The translations under genes and the position numbers were made by a program. A stretch of DNA of 64,000 nucleotides. It comes from Siderastrea radians (lineage: Eukaryota; Cnidaria; Anthozoa; Scleractinia; Rhizangiidae). Below the pieces are notes generated by a model. The model worked only from the letters and a program-made list of their open reading frames with translations, had not been told where the DNA came from and ran no database searches. Shown piece by piece: positions 36,301 through 45,387 of the stretch (position 1 is its first letter; every line of letters starts with the position of its first letter). The stretch spans positions 211,001 through 275,000 of the forward strand of contig CAXHKT010000130.1 of the NCBI GenBank assembly GCA_964017195.1. Direction: 5' to 3'.

Positions 36301-38020
36301 GAAAAAAATAAATAAATAAAACATAAATAAAGTAGGGCTATTCATCCAGACAGTAAATCCATGCAAAGAGGCCCCACATAAATACTTTCCTTCAGCAACC
36401 ATGCATGCTAAAGTATGTTTAAATAACAGTTTCAACTAATAGAACTTGACAGTACTGCTATTGCAGACCACCAGAAATTGAATTGGAAGTAAAATCTGAA
36501 GTTGACACATGTACAATAAAGGTTATCCTAAATTAATAATTCCCAGTCATTCATGGTAGAAGGAATGCAAAAACACAATATCGGTAAGTTGATAAAAATT
36601 CACACCAAAACTGGTTCACTTTGATTTTACAGAAGGTAATGTTGATTGAGAAATTTTAGAATATCCAGCCAGTTATTTACTTGTGTATTAACGTTTTATG
36701 AACAAAAGAGACCATTCTTATTCAGTGACATGCAGATGGCTTGCCAGATAGATTCTTATTTAGCCTGTCTATATTTGCTCACCAAGTCCAATTTTTTGAC
36801 TGAGTTTGAGTAACGAACGTTTGTCCTGAGGCGACATTGTATATCAAGCTGTTGTAAAGATCGTTCCAATTGGCTGCAGAACGAGAGTGCTTCTTGACTA
36901 TAACACAGTCATTGAAATTTATTCGACCTATTTACTTGCAAGAAAAGTCAATATCTAAGAATTATTATTCTATATTCTTGCAAAAATCCAACTTATTAGG
37001 AAAAATTCGAATATATTGCAAATGAAGCTCACTTTTTTCACTGGACATTTATGTCTGGTCGCCAAACTCGGCCGAGTAACTTACATGTACTTTTCTGACC
37101 TCAGCCGAACCGAACGAACCAAAATGGCCGCCAAAGAGGAGGTAAGAGAAATTTAAGATTAATACTGTACCTTTGTGTAAAGGAGGGCAGCTCTGCATCG
37201 AATCCTACAACTCTTCAACTACTGGAGTAAAAAACTATCCACGTTTCACTTTCTGACGCACATAAACACGGAGAAATCCAACACACACAATCACACACAC
37301 ATTCACCGGTTACTTGCGCCTGCAATTCTCGAGCGTGCGGTTGTAAATCACATGACCCCTTGAAAGCGGCCCGGTCGCATAGCTGGGTAACCGGCGGTGA
37401 GTTTCAAATAAAATGGGTTTGTGTCGAATAGAGCTGGTTATCGTACGTGAAAGTGGTTTATTACGCTATTCTTTAGATTATTTTCGCTTACGATTAGCAA
37501 GGCTCGACTCAGAACGTGCTCTGTTGGAAGATGATTGTAAAGATGGTTGATGATTGCTCGATTCAAGTATGAACGGACTGATCGATCGATTTCAAGGCCG
37601 GTGAGTACATGTAACCTAATTCCTCATAATACGTAGCTGGTATGACTAACATTTCATGTACATTTAGTTTTCTATGGAGGGCTTAAAGTTCCTTTCTTTG
37701 TGACATTCTGCCAAATGAGTGTAACAAGCTTTAACACACAGTGTAAGCGACGCTTACACTGTGCAAATTTGCACGTTGCAAACCATAATCAAAAACGGCC
37801 TTTGTGAAATTGACCCCAAGTGGGACATTGGTATCAAGTAACAACGAAAGCCATTGTTCACACGTGGCATTCTGTGACTTACACTTTTCACATCAAAGTG
37901 TGATAAGCCCGGTGTAGTAAAACAAACGTTTACCGACCAAGAAGTAGTCGACGTACCACTATCAGAACTTCGCAAATCCGAATAATTCGAGGAGTAGGCA
38001 TTTCACATGTAATGCATGGT
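33341..38020. other. Intergenic DNA, no convincing gene
   Basis: AT-rich, with many TACATGTA-type palindromes and AATAAA-like runs. One possible first exon lies at 37123: ATG in good context (CAAAATGG) encoding MAAKEE and then a GTAAGA donor, in a locally GC-richer patch, but nothing downstream supports it. A small hairpin (CACAGTGTAAGC and its complement) occurs at about 37737-37762. Confidence 0.45.
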
Positions 38021-38130
38021 TCAATTTTACCTGTTACCACCCCCCCGGGCAACCCCCGGGACAAGTCCAGCTCTTGGGGCCCGGGCGTGGGGAATTGTTT
38101 GAAACGGTTTTGACCCGGGGGTAGGGGGCC
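38021..38130. repeat. GC-rich CCCGGG repeat, left arm of a pair flanking the Polinton
   Basis: GGTTCAATTTTACCTGTTAC followed by CACCCCCCCGGGCAACCCCC. The same text, diverged and inverted, is at about 61722-61862. The pair brackets the Polinton and a short open frame, so the Polinton seems to have landed inside an older inverted-ended repeat. Confidence 0.65.
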
Positions 38131-38203
38131 GGGGCAAATCGAAAATAACTTCTCGTTTTTCGTGTGAAGCACGTCACTAGCTTATCACTTCTCAGTTGAC
38201 ACA

Positions 38204-38338
38204 ATGGCGTCGGACCGCGTAGAGAAGACTGCCTATTTCCAGAGAAAATCTCTAGGATTTGTAGCAGACTGGTTGGAGAAGAATGATCTCTCAAAATTAA
38301 AATCTGCATTCAAAGGCACGTTTATTATAAATTGTTAA
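38204..38338 (+). CDS. Small open frame, 44 residues, possible first exon
   Basis: Starts at an ATG in strong context (ACAATGG) and encodes MASDRVEKTAYFQRKSLGF, then VADWLEKNDLSKLKSAFKG and a stop. The VxxWLxxxxLxxxxxxF spacing resembles the first helices of a SAM or death-fold domain, so it may be a first exon that splices onward before the stop. No clear GT donor decides this. It lies between the inverted GC-rich repeat and the Polinton left end. Confidence 0.3.
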   Translation: MASDRVEKTAYFQRKSLGFVADWLEKNDLSKLKSAFKGTFIINC

Positions 38339-38534
38339 ACGAAGGTGGGTTTGATGCGTACTCGAATGGATGGCGCTCATCACAAACATAGAAATATTTC
38401 TTCAGCGTATTTGTATGAAACAGATGCACGGCTTTATATTAAACAGAGATCTCAGTCCAGTGTTCTTGTGAAACAAGCTAAGAAAAACTCCTTTAAAATG
38501 CTGTCACCAATTTGCTCACGGGACCTCTTTTGTG

Positions 38535-38540
38535 CATGTG
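38535..38540. repeat. Polinton target-site duplication, left (CATGTG)
   Basis: Six-base CATGTG directly before the element start AGTAGT. It is identical to 61482-61487. Six-base duplications are the rule for Polintons. Confidence 0.95.
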
Positions 38541-38832
38541 AGTAGTAATGTGCGCCCGTATGGGGAAAATGGTGGCTTCTGATTGGTCGAGTGACGTCAT
38601 GACCGGAAGTGGGATGGGATACCGCTGACCAGGTGGAAAAAGGGATCGTGGGCTCATACAACCGGAAGTGATGTGTTTTGGAAGGGGAAACCGCTGACCA
38701 GTTTGAAAAAAGGATCGTGGGCTCATACAACCGGAAGTCACGTGATTTGGAAGGAGAAACCGCTGACCAGTTTGAAAAAGGATCGTGGGCTCAAGGGGAA
38801 GTCAAACCGCGGAGAAAAAGTCCAAAGTCCAA
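38541..38832 (+). repeat. Left terminal inverted repeat with host-type promoter sites
   Basis: 292 bp matching the reverse of 61189-61481. Contains an inverted CCAAT box (ATTGG, 38582-38586), a perfect CRE palindrome TGACGTCA (38592-38599), CCGGAAGT ETS-type sites at about 38602, 38670 and 38730, and an E-box-type palindrome TCACGTGA (38738-38745). Internal 69-bp tandem repeats occupy 38621-38815. Confidence 0.95.
38621..38815. repeat. 69-bp tandem repeat inside TIR (about 2.8 copies)
   Basis: ACCGCTGACC recurs at 38621, 38690 and 38759, exactly 69 bp apart. Each unit carries GGATCGTGGGCTCA and, in the first two, CAACCGGAAGT (ETS core). The third unit is shortened. The same array is in the right TIR (inverted). 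Confidence 0.9.
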
Positions 38833-39084
38833 TTTTAGCAACGGGGGTAATCCTTGGAGTGAAAACAACACAAAATTAATAAATACTTTTTATTGTTTAC
38901 AATAACTGAGAAAAATAGGAGGAGGGTTTTTCCTGAGTGTTCCTTTTTGAATTGGTCCTTCAACAGATTCCTTAATGTTCAATAGAGGGCCCCCACCATT
39001 GTTTTTGACATCGAGTTATTCTTCGCCATTGGTTGTTGTCACGGCACACTGTTCACATTCGACGATCTTGTTTGGGAACATTTC
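38833..39084. other. Polymerase 3' flank
   Basis: No gene. On the minus strand an AATAAA (plus-strand TTTATT, 38888-38893) could serve as the polymerase poly(A) signal. It lies just inside the left TIR. Confidence 0.4.
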
Positions 39085-42000
39085 TCACTGGTATCCATAA
39101 GGGTAGGTTTGAAAGGTGTGTGGATCCACGACTCTCTTGTCGTACACGAGCTGGTAACGTTTGTACTCGGGGAAGGTGTAGAGTTGGTAGTGTTTGGGAT
39201 CGCGCACGATCTGGTACGTTTTGATGACCTGGGTCTGGCGGGGTTTGAGGAGTGGCTTCTGGATTTCGTCCAGGACATTCTGACGCATGATGTGGTAGTT
39301 GAGTTGGGTTTTGCCTTCCCAGTTGAGGCGGAAACCCCGTACTTTGCATTCTACCTTACCCTGGTGGGTTTGGTATCCATAGTTCTTGGGACCCCCTGAG
39401 ACAAATTCTACGATGTAATTCTCCTTGTCCAATTCACTCGTAAAGTCCCCGAGGTAATTTCCCAAGGTTGGGTTACTTTGTCCTTCGTCTGTGTAATAGA
39501 TGACGGAGTCGGTGTCGTAGTAGAGGACACGTTCCCCCAGCTTCTCTAAGGCGGCATAGAGTCGGAGTCGGGCCCAACAGGTAGTGAAACAGGCTACAAA
39601 GATGTTGAGGTTAGGTGAGACAGGGATGTCTTCGTCTTGGTAGGTGTAATGGACCTCCACCATCTGTTCATTCATCACAGAGACATGTTTTACTTCCACA
39701 GTACTTGTATTTAGGAAACGGTGGAAAGCTTGAGGGTCATCAAATGTTTGGACTTGGGTCTTGTTAAGACGTTGTCCAAACTTGCCCCACATGGAATTGA
39801 GCATCATCTTGGCTAGGGTACGTAACCCGGGATTCTTTTGGATCTTGTCGTACTCCAGGCGGATGCCTTCATGCTGGTAGTATAATTCTACGTACTCCTT
39901 CTTCTTTTCCTCAGTGGTACACCATGCGGGCCACCCACTGGCTTCTTGCTTGATTTTTAACCAGGTGTTGACGTAATCTTCGAAGAGTCCTTCACACGTT
40001 TCGTTGAAATGGCAAACCTCATAGATGTACTGGACTTCGTACCCGAGCTCGACGGCTTTGTTTAATTCTGGAGTACACCATGTTCCAGTCAGGGTTCGCT
40101 GTTCGTCCGTGTGCACACATTCCGCGCATCTCTCTAATGGGCGTTTGGGCATCTCTTGTTCCACACAGGCAGCACAGAGAGGAAAAAGGAGTTTTCCCTC
40201 ATGACGGTAGGGGAGAACAGGATGGTAGAGGTGACGGGGCGGTAGGACTTTGCATTTGATCAGTCCAAAGTAGGGGCTGATGTCGGTGTGACCAGGGTTG
40301 GAGATGAAACGAGGATGGCCTTTGGGGTAGACACAGGTCTTGTTCACCCAGGGGTACAAGGAGGTCACATCGATGTAATGTATTTGTTGACCGGGCGTCA
40401 CGCGATGGTACAGTTTCACGGCATTGGTACGACCCCCGCAGAAAGCGTCGCGGGGATTCAAAGGTTCTGTGAATTGAAGGGTAGCCACAAACGTACGGAT
40501 GCCGGGGGAGGTGCCTTTGAGACGGGACCAATCACATTCCCACATTTCTATGACATGGTATCCGAGCTCTCTTAACTGTTGGGTTCTTTGTTGGGTGGTC
40601 TCGTAGACATCTTGCATGGTTCGATCATAGTGGCGGACATGACTTTCGTGACGAATGGGGAAACAGCGAGGACATCCGTGCCAGAAACACCCATGAAATT
40701 CGTAGACGGTGTTGGTAGTGAAATCGAAACCGTCGACATGGAAGTTGGTGCCGGGGATGCGATACTCGCCACCATTGCCCACATGTTGAACGAAATAACA
40801 CTGATTGGGATGCGGGCGATTGAACAACTGTTGCTGCAGGACTTGCTCACGCCGTTGGTTATCGCACCAGGTTAACCACTCACGACCCGCTCGGGATTGG
40901 TTGATGCGATTGTGCCATCCTCGGACGGGTTCACTGGCAATGCTGTTGGGGATCATACGATTCATGCGTAAATCGCGGTTACAAGCAGAGGCAATGGTGA
41001 TGTGTTCGAAGGGGTTGAAGCCCGTCAGCGTTTCAAACAATCGTTTGAATGTCAAGCATCCTTGTTTCAAGAGACGTACATCGGATTTGCAGTACTTGAC
41101 CAGTTCTTTGCGGAAGTCAAAGACGTTGTCGCGTTGGTCTTGATGCCAGGTTTCCAAGGCTTGCTTGCCCTCAGGAGGCATGGTTTCGGGCATGTAGTAA
41201 TCGAGGGCCGGGAAGGGTCCTACGTAGTTTTGATGGTCTGGATGATTGAACTTGTGGGGGAAGTACCCTTTGCAGGCATCTGTCAATCCAAAGGTTTTGG
41301 GAAACGCGGACAGAGGCATCTGGAAGAAACTCAAGGAGTCGATGAAGCGGATACGGTCATGTTGGACTTGCAAGAGTTTACACCCGTTCCGGAGTTGTTG
41401 AACGATCCGGTTGTCTCCATAGTATTGATGGATGATAAAGTAACCATCGTACCCTTGGAAGTTATGGGCCAGGACATTGACTTGGCGGGTATCGTGGAGG
41501 GTCAAGGTATCCAGCCATTCCAGGAAATCTCGGACGCAATGGTTGCCAGGGAAACACACGGGTTGGTCGTCGTCTTCGGTTTCGGCCACGACGAGGTTAG
41601 CGATGTGTCGTTCCTGGGGTTGCATGGCTTCAATATCAAAGAAGACATGCAAGGGGGGTAGGCCGTCTTCCCCCTCCTCCTCCTCTGGTGGGGCATCCAC
41701 ACCCGCCCTACGTTTAGCGCGAGGACCTCCAGACCGTTTCCTTTTCTTGTCTTGAGGTTTGGGGGCTGTTTGAATGAAACATCGATGGGTTTCACCGTCC
41801 ACGTACTCATGACAGGAGGGACAATCAATATACCCGCATTGATGTTTTTCAATCTTGTCTAATCCTACTTCCTGCTTACGACATTTAGGACAGCGATGGC
41901 GCCGAAAGCAGACGGAGGAATCTAGGTTGGTCACGGGTTTGCCGGCATGGTCCTTGACGAGATGCATTTGGAAACAGGTGTCTCCAAAAAAGTCCCGATG

Positions 42001-43275
42001 ACATTGTTGACAACGTTGGGTAGCTTTCTGGCCTCGAGGGTACGCCTCCAGGAAATCAGGACACTCGTTTTGGCAACAGGCCCTGCAATGACCTTTTTGT
42101 TTGGTGCAGCGATGTTGTCCCTCATGGTTATAGGGTTTCCAACAATGGGCACAGACATAACTGGTCCCGAAAAACCCTGGCAACTTGGTAATGACATCAT
42201 AATGGCCTTTCTCGTGCAACAGGATGAGTTGTTTGTCTTGAAGGGGACCAAAGGTCGTGATGTGAAAAGAACGGTCGGCATCCACCAACAGGATCTGGTA
42301 ACCGGTGAGGGAAGGAGTGGTACTGAATTGGGTCAAGGCATCATAGCCACAAGGGCCGAGGGGCACGTTGGCCTCGTCATGGAGGTCCCAGGCGAGACGT
42401 CTCTGCAGAGGTCTTCCTTTGCGAATTGATTCCCATTTCGGGTGATTGTCCAACCGGGCTTTGGCGGTAACGAGGGCTCTGGCACAACAGAGTTCATCCC
42501 TGTTTTGAATAGGGATAATGGAACGTTTCTGACCTATTAAATTTCGGAGAGGCTGATGCCCGGGTTTGCCACGACGGGGTTTGCCGGTTCCTTGAGGGGC
42601 ATGATGGACTTGAGTAATGGAGACTTGAAAGGAGTCGTCCATTTCAAATTGTTCATTGCTGTTGAGGGCTTGTGCTAAACGTTGGAACAAAGCCTCGACA
42701 CGGTCCCCGCCTTCACGCCATTCTCCTGCACGTAATCCCCAGCCCTGAAAATTATTATGGAGTCTGTTGGAGGCGATGGTAAAGTAGAGGCGATCTTGAT
42801 CGTGGAGGGCAGGTGTGGTGGTGGTGGTCAACACTTGATTCACCGCGCGACGTAACCCCTCTTGGAGAGCTTGGATGATGTTTTGACCTGGAATCAAGTT
42901 GCCCCTTTGGCGTAACTGGGTATTGAAATGACGTTCACGCACTCCCAGACGGTTGCTTAAACGGTCGACATAGGGTTGGAGTTCAAACTCGAAGGCACCC
43001 TCCGTATTGGCATCCAAACCTCCACCAGTTTGTTGAAGGAGATGGGTTTGAAAGGCACGTTGGCGTTCGAAGCGATCCAACCCCTCTTCACAAATCTCAT
43101 CACTGTCCGGTATGTCTTCGGTGCATAACAAAGGTCCCACACAGGAATTTGCTGTCGTCTCTTCTTCTTCTGGCTCTGAATCGGACATCTCTAGTCGAAG
43201 CAAGGACATCATCTCATGTGTAGCGAGGCCACTAGGCCCCGCTTCCTCCTCCTCCTCCTCTTGGCGAGAGGACAT
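39085..43275 (-). CDS. Protein-primed family B DNA polymerase (pPolB) with OTU-like and zinc-binding N-terminus
   Basis: 1396 residues; replicates the element from its ends by protein priming. Order of parts: acidic N-terminus (1-70); an OTU-like segment around residues 250-370 (RDELCCARAL with Cys 263/264 and HYDVI with His358); Cys/His zinc clusters 375-500; a basic, NLS-like KKRKR patch near 510; 3'-5' exonuclease motifs FFDIEA (Asp547, Glu549), AHNFQGYDGYF (Asp610) and YCKSDVRLL (Asp732); a VYEFHGCFWHGC patch (858-868); palm motif A YIDVTSLYP (Asp969), motif B KMMLNSMWGKFG (1156-1167), motif C YYDTDSVIY (Asp1254, Asp1256). All catalytic residues are present. A minus-strand ATAAAAA box lies about 35 bp before the start. 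The primer (terminal) protein is presumably within the N-terminal third. Confidence 0.96.
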   Translation of the reverse strand: MSSRQEEEEEEAGPSGLATHEMMSLLRLEMSDSEPEEEETTANSCVGPLLCTEDIPDSDEICEEGLDRFERQRAFQTHLLQQTGGGLDANTEGAFEFELQPYVDRLSNRLGVRERHFNTQLRQRGNLIPGQNIIQALQEGLRRAVNQVLTTTTTPALHDQDRLYFTIASNRLHNNFQGWGLRAGEWREGGDRVEALFQRLAQALNSNEQFEMDDSFQVSITQVHHAPQGTGKPRRGKPGHQPLRNLIGQKRSIIPIQNRDELCCARALVTAKARLDNHPKWESIRKGRPLQRRLAWDLHDEANVPLGPCGYDALTQFSTTPSLTGYQILLVDADRSFHITTFGPLQDKQLILLHEKGHYDVITKLPGFFGTSYVCAHCWKPYNHEGQHRCTKQKGHCRACCQNECPDFLEAYPRGQKATQRCQQCHRDFFGDTCFQMHLVKDHAGKPVTNLDSSVCFRRHRCPKCRKQEVGLDKIEKHQCGYIDCPSCHEYVDGETHRCFIQTAPKPQDKKRKRSGGPRAKRRAGVDAPPEEEEGEDGLPPLHVFFDIEAMQPQERHIANLVVAETEDDDQPVCFPGNHCVRDFLEWLDTLTLHDTRQVNVLAHNFQGYDGYFIIHQYYGDNRIVQQLRNGCKLLQVQHDRIRFIDSLSFFQMPLSAFPKTFGLTDACKGYFPHKFNHPDHQNYVGPFPALDYYMPETMPPEGKQALETWHQDQRDNVFDFRKELVKYCKSDVRLLKQGCLTFKRLFETLTGFNPFEHITIASACNRDLRMNRMIPNSIASEPVRGWHNRINQSRAGREWLTWCDNQRREQVLQQQLFNRPHPNQCYFVQHVGNGGEYRIPGTNFHVDGFDFTTNTVYEFHGCFWHGCPRCFPIRHESHVRHYDRTMQDVYETTQQRTQQLRELGYHVIEMWECDWSRLKGTSPGIRTFVATLQFTEPLNPRDAFCGGRTNAVKLYHRVTPGQQIHYIDVTSLYPWVNKTCVYPKGHPRFISNPGHTDISPYFGLIKCKVLPPRHLYHPVLPYRHEGKLLFPLCAACVEQEMPKRPLERCAECVHTDEQRTLTGTWCTPELNKAVELGYEVQYIYEVCHFNETCEGLFEDYVNTWLKIKQEASGWPAWCTTEEKKKEYVELYYQHEGIRLEYDKIQKNPGLRTLAKMMLNSMWGKFGQRLNKTQVQTFDDPQAFHRFLNTSTVEVKHVSVMNEQMVEVHYTYQDEDIPVSPNLNIFVACFTTCWARLRLYAALEKLGERVLYYDTDSVIYYTDEGQSNPTLGNYLGDFTSELDKENYIVEFVSGGPKNYGYQTHQGKVECKVRGFRLNWEGKTQLNYHIMRQNVLDEIQKPLLKPRQTQVIKTYQIVRDPKHYQLYTFPEYKRYQLVYDKRVVDPHTFQTYPYGYQ

Positions 43276-43513
43276 GATCAGATGAACTCGCTGGAGATCG
43301 GGGCTCTGTTTTTATGGAGAACCAAAATGTCACGTGGGAGGGGAAGGACCCAATCACTAAACAGGGTGCCCCCCTGAGAGGGGGTGCCCTAGGGAGGGGT
43401 GGGACGAGGTGGGGGGACCCCCCTCCCCCCTCTCTAGTTTGGGCCCATGGGGCATCACGGGAACGAATAAGTCCCTATAAAAGAAATCGAACCTCCGGCT
43501 GAGTCATCTCAAA
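43276..43513. promoter_or_regulatory. Divergent promoter, polymerase (-) and 43514 gene (+)
   Basis: GC-rich, with a plus-strand TATAAAAG at 43476-43483 (31 bp before the ATG at 43514) and a minus-strand ATAAAAA at 43309-43315 (about 35 bp before the polymerase start). G/C tracts lie between. The short distances imply 5' leaders of only a few bases. Confidence 0.7.
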
Positions 43514-43948
43514 ATGGAGGTTGCTCATGAAGAGTTGTTAGAAGCCTTGGAAGAATTTGAAGTAGATTTGGAAGTGGAGGACATCTTAAAGAAAGTCAGG
43601 GCGGAGTTGGTGCTCGACTCAAGTGTCACAGAGTTTGGTGAACTGCTGAAAGAGAGGGAGCAACTCAAACAGGCAGCTCAAGCAACCCGGGCAGCACGAG
43701 CCACCCGCTTCCACCCCCTCTGCTACCCTCAACACACCTGCGACTGGTTTATCGAGGGGCTCGATTATTGTTGTTCGTATTGGCGCTACCAATTCAAACG
43801 GCCAGACACCCCTCCGCCAGTACCGCCACCCTCTCCCGATGTGTGCCGCAAGAGAATTGCGCCCCCGCAGAGCCCCCTACAAGTGCCAAGAAAGCGCTGC
43901 CGAGCCCAAACAGACAGCCCTCCAAAGAGCCCGGCGGGCGGAAACTGA
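43514..43948 (+). CDS. Uncharacterised 144-residue protein, acidic N-terminus, basic Pro-rich C-terminus
   Basis: Unrecognised. Starts 31 bp after a TATA box with MEVAHEELLEALEEFEVDLE, a likely amphipathic helix; the middle has a Cys/Trp/Tyr-rich patch (CDWFIEGLDYCCSYWRY); the tail is PPPVPPPSP and basic KR clusters. Its last 110 bp overlap the start of the next frame (43839-45002) in a different phase, so either the two are translated separately from one mRNA or a splice joins them. The first-gene position and promoter support it as real. Confidence 0.6.
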   Translation: MEVAHEELLEALEEFEVDLEVEDILKKVRAELVLDSSVTEFGELLKEREQLKQAAQATRAARATRFHPLCYPQHTCDWFIEGLDYCCSYWRYQFKRPDTPPPVPPPSPDVCRKRIAPPQSPLQVPRKRCRAQTDSPPKSPAGGN

Positions 43949-45002
43949 CAGGTGCTACCAGCCACCGCATCGCCCCCTGCTCCCGACGTCGACCGAAAGA
44001 GAGTTGCGCCCCCGCAGAGCCCCCGTCAAGTACTACGAAAGCGATGATGATGACAGCCCCGAACGGACAACCCGCCGAGCAGCCCCAAGAGCCCCGCGGG
44101 CGGCGGCCGACAGGCGCTACCAGGCAACGCATCGAACCCAGCGGTCGGAGTACCAAAAGCGTTACCGGACAAAGCACCGAGAGCGCATATTGGAGGTCGA
44201 CAGGCGTTACAGAGAAAAACATCGACAGCGCGTAAGGGAGAAAAACAGTCGGTACTTTAAAGCCAATCAAGAACGGATCATGGCGCGTCAGCGACAATAT
44301 CGGGAGGCCCATCGGGAGCTGGTGAGGGAGAAACAACGACGATATCGAGAGAGACGTCGAGAGGAGTTGAGGGAGAAACGGCAACGATATCGAGAGAGTC
44401 GTCGAGAGGAGTTGAGCGAGAAACAGAGGCAGCGTCATGCCCGTCGTCGGGAGGCCCATCCCGAGCTGGTGAGGGAGCAAAACAGGATTCGTCGAGCCCG
44501 TTTTCGGGAGAAAAAGAGAATGGAGAAGTTGATGACGTTAACCATCCCCCTGACGGATTGTCGGACATCCATGGCTGTGGCGGACTATATCCAAGCCTTT
44601 TGTGACTCGCTGGACTCTGTGGATACCCCGCCCCCGGAATCCTTTCTTCAGCTCCTTGAGGAGGAGGAGTGTCCTACGCGCCTTGAGGAGGAGTGTCCTA
44701 CGCGACTTGATTCGGGGACCATGCAAGTCAGCGAACCCTCTGACTGTGACGATCTTTCATTTTTGCAGGATTTATTGTCACCCGACTGTCCTACGCGCCT
44801 TGATTCGGGAACTATGCAAGGCAGCGAACCCTCTGACTGTAACGATCTTTCATTTTTGCAGGATTTATTGTCGCCCGACGAGTGGGAGCAGGTCATGGAC
44901 GATGTGCAGGATTTTGATGTGGAGGCTTTCGTTGGTGATTGGTTGGAGGACATGCCGTCATCCGACGAGGGCGTCGATTTGATGTATGATTTAGTGTCTT
45001 AA
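43839..45002 (+). CDS. Basic-repeat/acidic-tail protein, transactivator-like (387 residues)
   Basis: Unrecognised family. Residues 1-100 contain two ELRPRRAPxK modules. About 105-230 is a heptad-like series of YREKHRE/YRERRREELREK repeats, nearly all Arg, Glu and Lys, expected to be one long charged helix that could bind nucleic acid. The last 140 residues are acidic with repeated DLSFLQDLLSPD (two copies from a 93-bp duplication) and end in DVEAFVGDWLEDMPSSDEG, much like an acidic activation domain. The start codon is uncertain because the upstream gene overlaps it; a spliced or frameshifted N-terminus is possible. A role in transcription of the element is my inference. Confidence 0.65.
   Translation: MCAARELRPRRAPYKCQESAAEPKQTALQRARRAETDRCYQPPHRPLLPTSTERELRPRRAPVKYYESDDDDSPERTTRRAAPRAPRAAADRRYQATHRTQRSEYQKRYRTKHRERILEVDRRYREKHRQRVREKNSRYFKANQERIMARQRQYREAHRELVREKQRRYRERRREELREKRQRYRESRREELSEKQRQRHARRREAHPELVREQNRIRRARFREKKRMEKLMTLTIPLTDCRTSMAVADYIQAFCDSLDSVDTPPPESFLQLLEEEECPTRLEEECPTRLDSGTMQVSEPSDCDDLSFLQDLLSPDCPTRLDSGTMQGSEPSDCNDLSFLQDLLSPDEWEQVMDDVQDFDVEAFVGDWLEDMPSSDEGVDLMYDLVS
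44694..44879 (+). repeat. 93-bp in-frame tandem duplication
   Basis: TGTCCTACGCG recurs at 44694 and 44787, and the whole 93-bp unit (31 codons) is duplicated with few changes, doubling the acidic DLSFLQDLLSPD motif. A shorter TGTCCTACGCG copy lies upstream at about 44670. Confidence 0.9.
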
Positions 45003-45017
45003 CTTTCGTCTTAGTAT

Positions 45018-45110
45018 TTTTGGCAGAACATTGTGGCAGAACTTTTTTGAAATCGTAGGACTATTTGGCAGAACATCGTATTAGTATTTGGCAGAACATT
45101 TTAGCTAGGG
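45018..45110. repeat. TTTGGCAGAACAT short repeats
   Basis: Four copies of TGGCAGAAC are spaced over about 90 bp directly after the transactivator-like gene. No known function. They separate that gene from the polymerase relic. Confidence 0.6.
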
Positions 45111-45119
45111 TGCACCACC

Positions 45120-45290
45120 CTTTTAGGTATCCGGTTGGAGTACGAGAACATCGGCGATCCAGACGTAACTGGGGCCGAAAACTCCTGGTAAACGAGTAAT
45201 GACGTGGTAATGTCATTACTCGTTTTCTGGATTTTGTCGTACTCCAGGTGGATGCTTTCATGCTCGAAAAGGATGTGCTCGATTGTATTT
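45120..45290 (-). pseudogene. Scrambled relic of polymerase B
   Basis: Two non-adjacent polymerase pieces lie side by side. On the minus strand 45228-45275 encodes HESIHLEYDKIQK (compare HEGIRLEYDKIQK, residues 1135-1147 of the intact polymerase) and 45155-45215, in another frame, encodes HYHVITRLPGVFGPSYV (compare HYDVITKLPGFFGTSYV, 358-374). In the intact gene they are about 2.3 kb apart. The piece is non-functional and probably marks recombination with another Polinton. Confidence 0.8.
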
Positions 45291-45387
45291 TCATGACATC
45301 TTGTTGGAGACAGTAGAACGAACCAATCAGACATTTTCATTTTTTATTGACACGACATGTAACTGGGGGTGTCATTAAAGTTTTTTT

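Noticed and set aside
38621..38815. CRISPR-like regular repeats
   Set aside because: The 69-bp units are contiguous with no spacers and sit in a eukaryotic Polinton TIR.
41002..41661. A 219-residue plus-strand frame
   Set aside because: Antisense to the polymerase exonuclease region, which has the full motif set.
43794..44480. A 228-residue minus-strand frame with repeats
   Set aside because: Antisense to the transactivator-like gene repeats; no promoter or motif.
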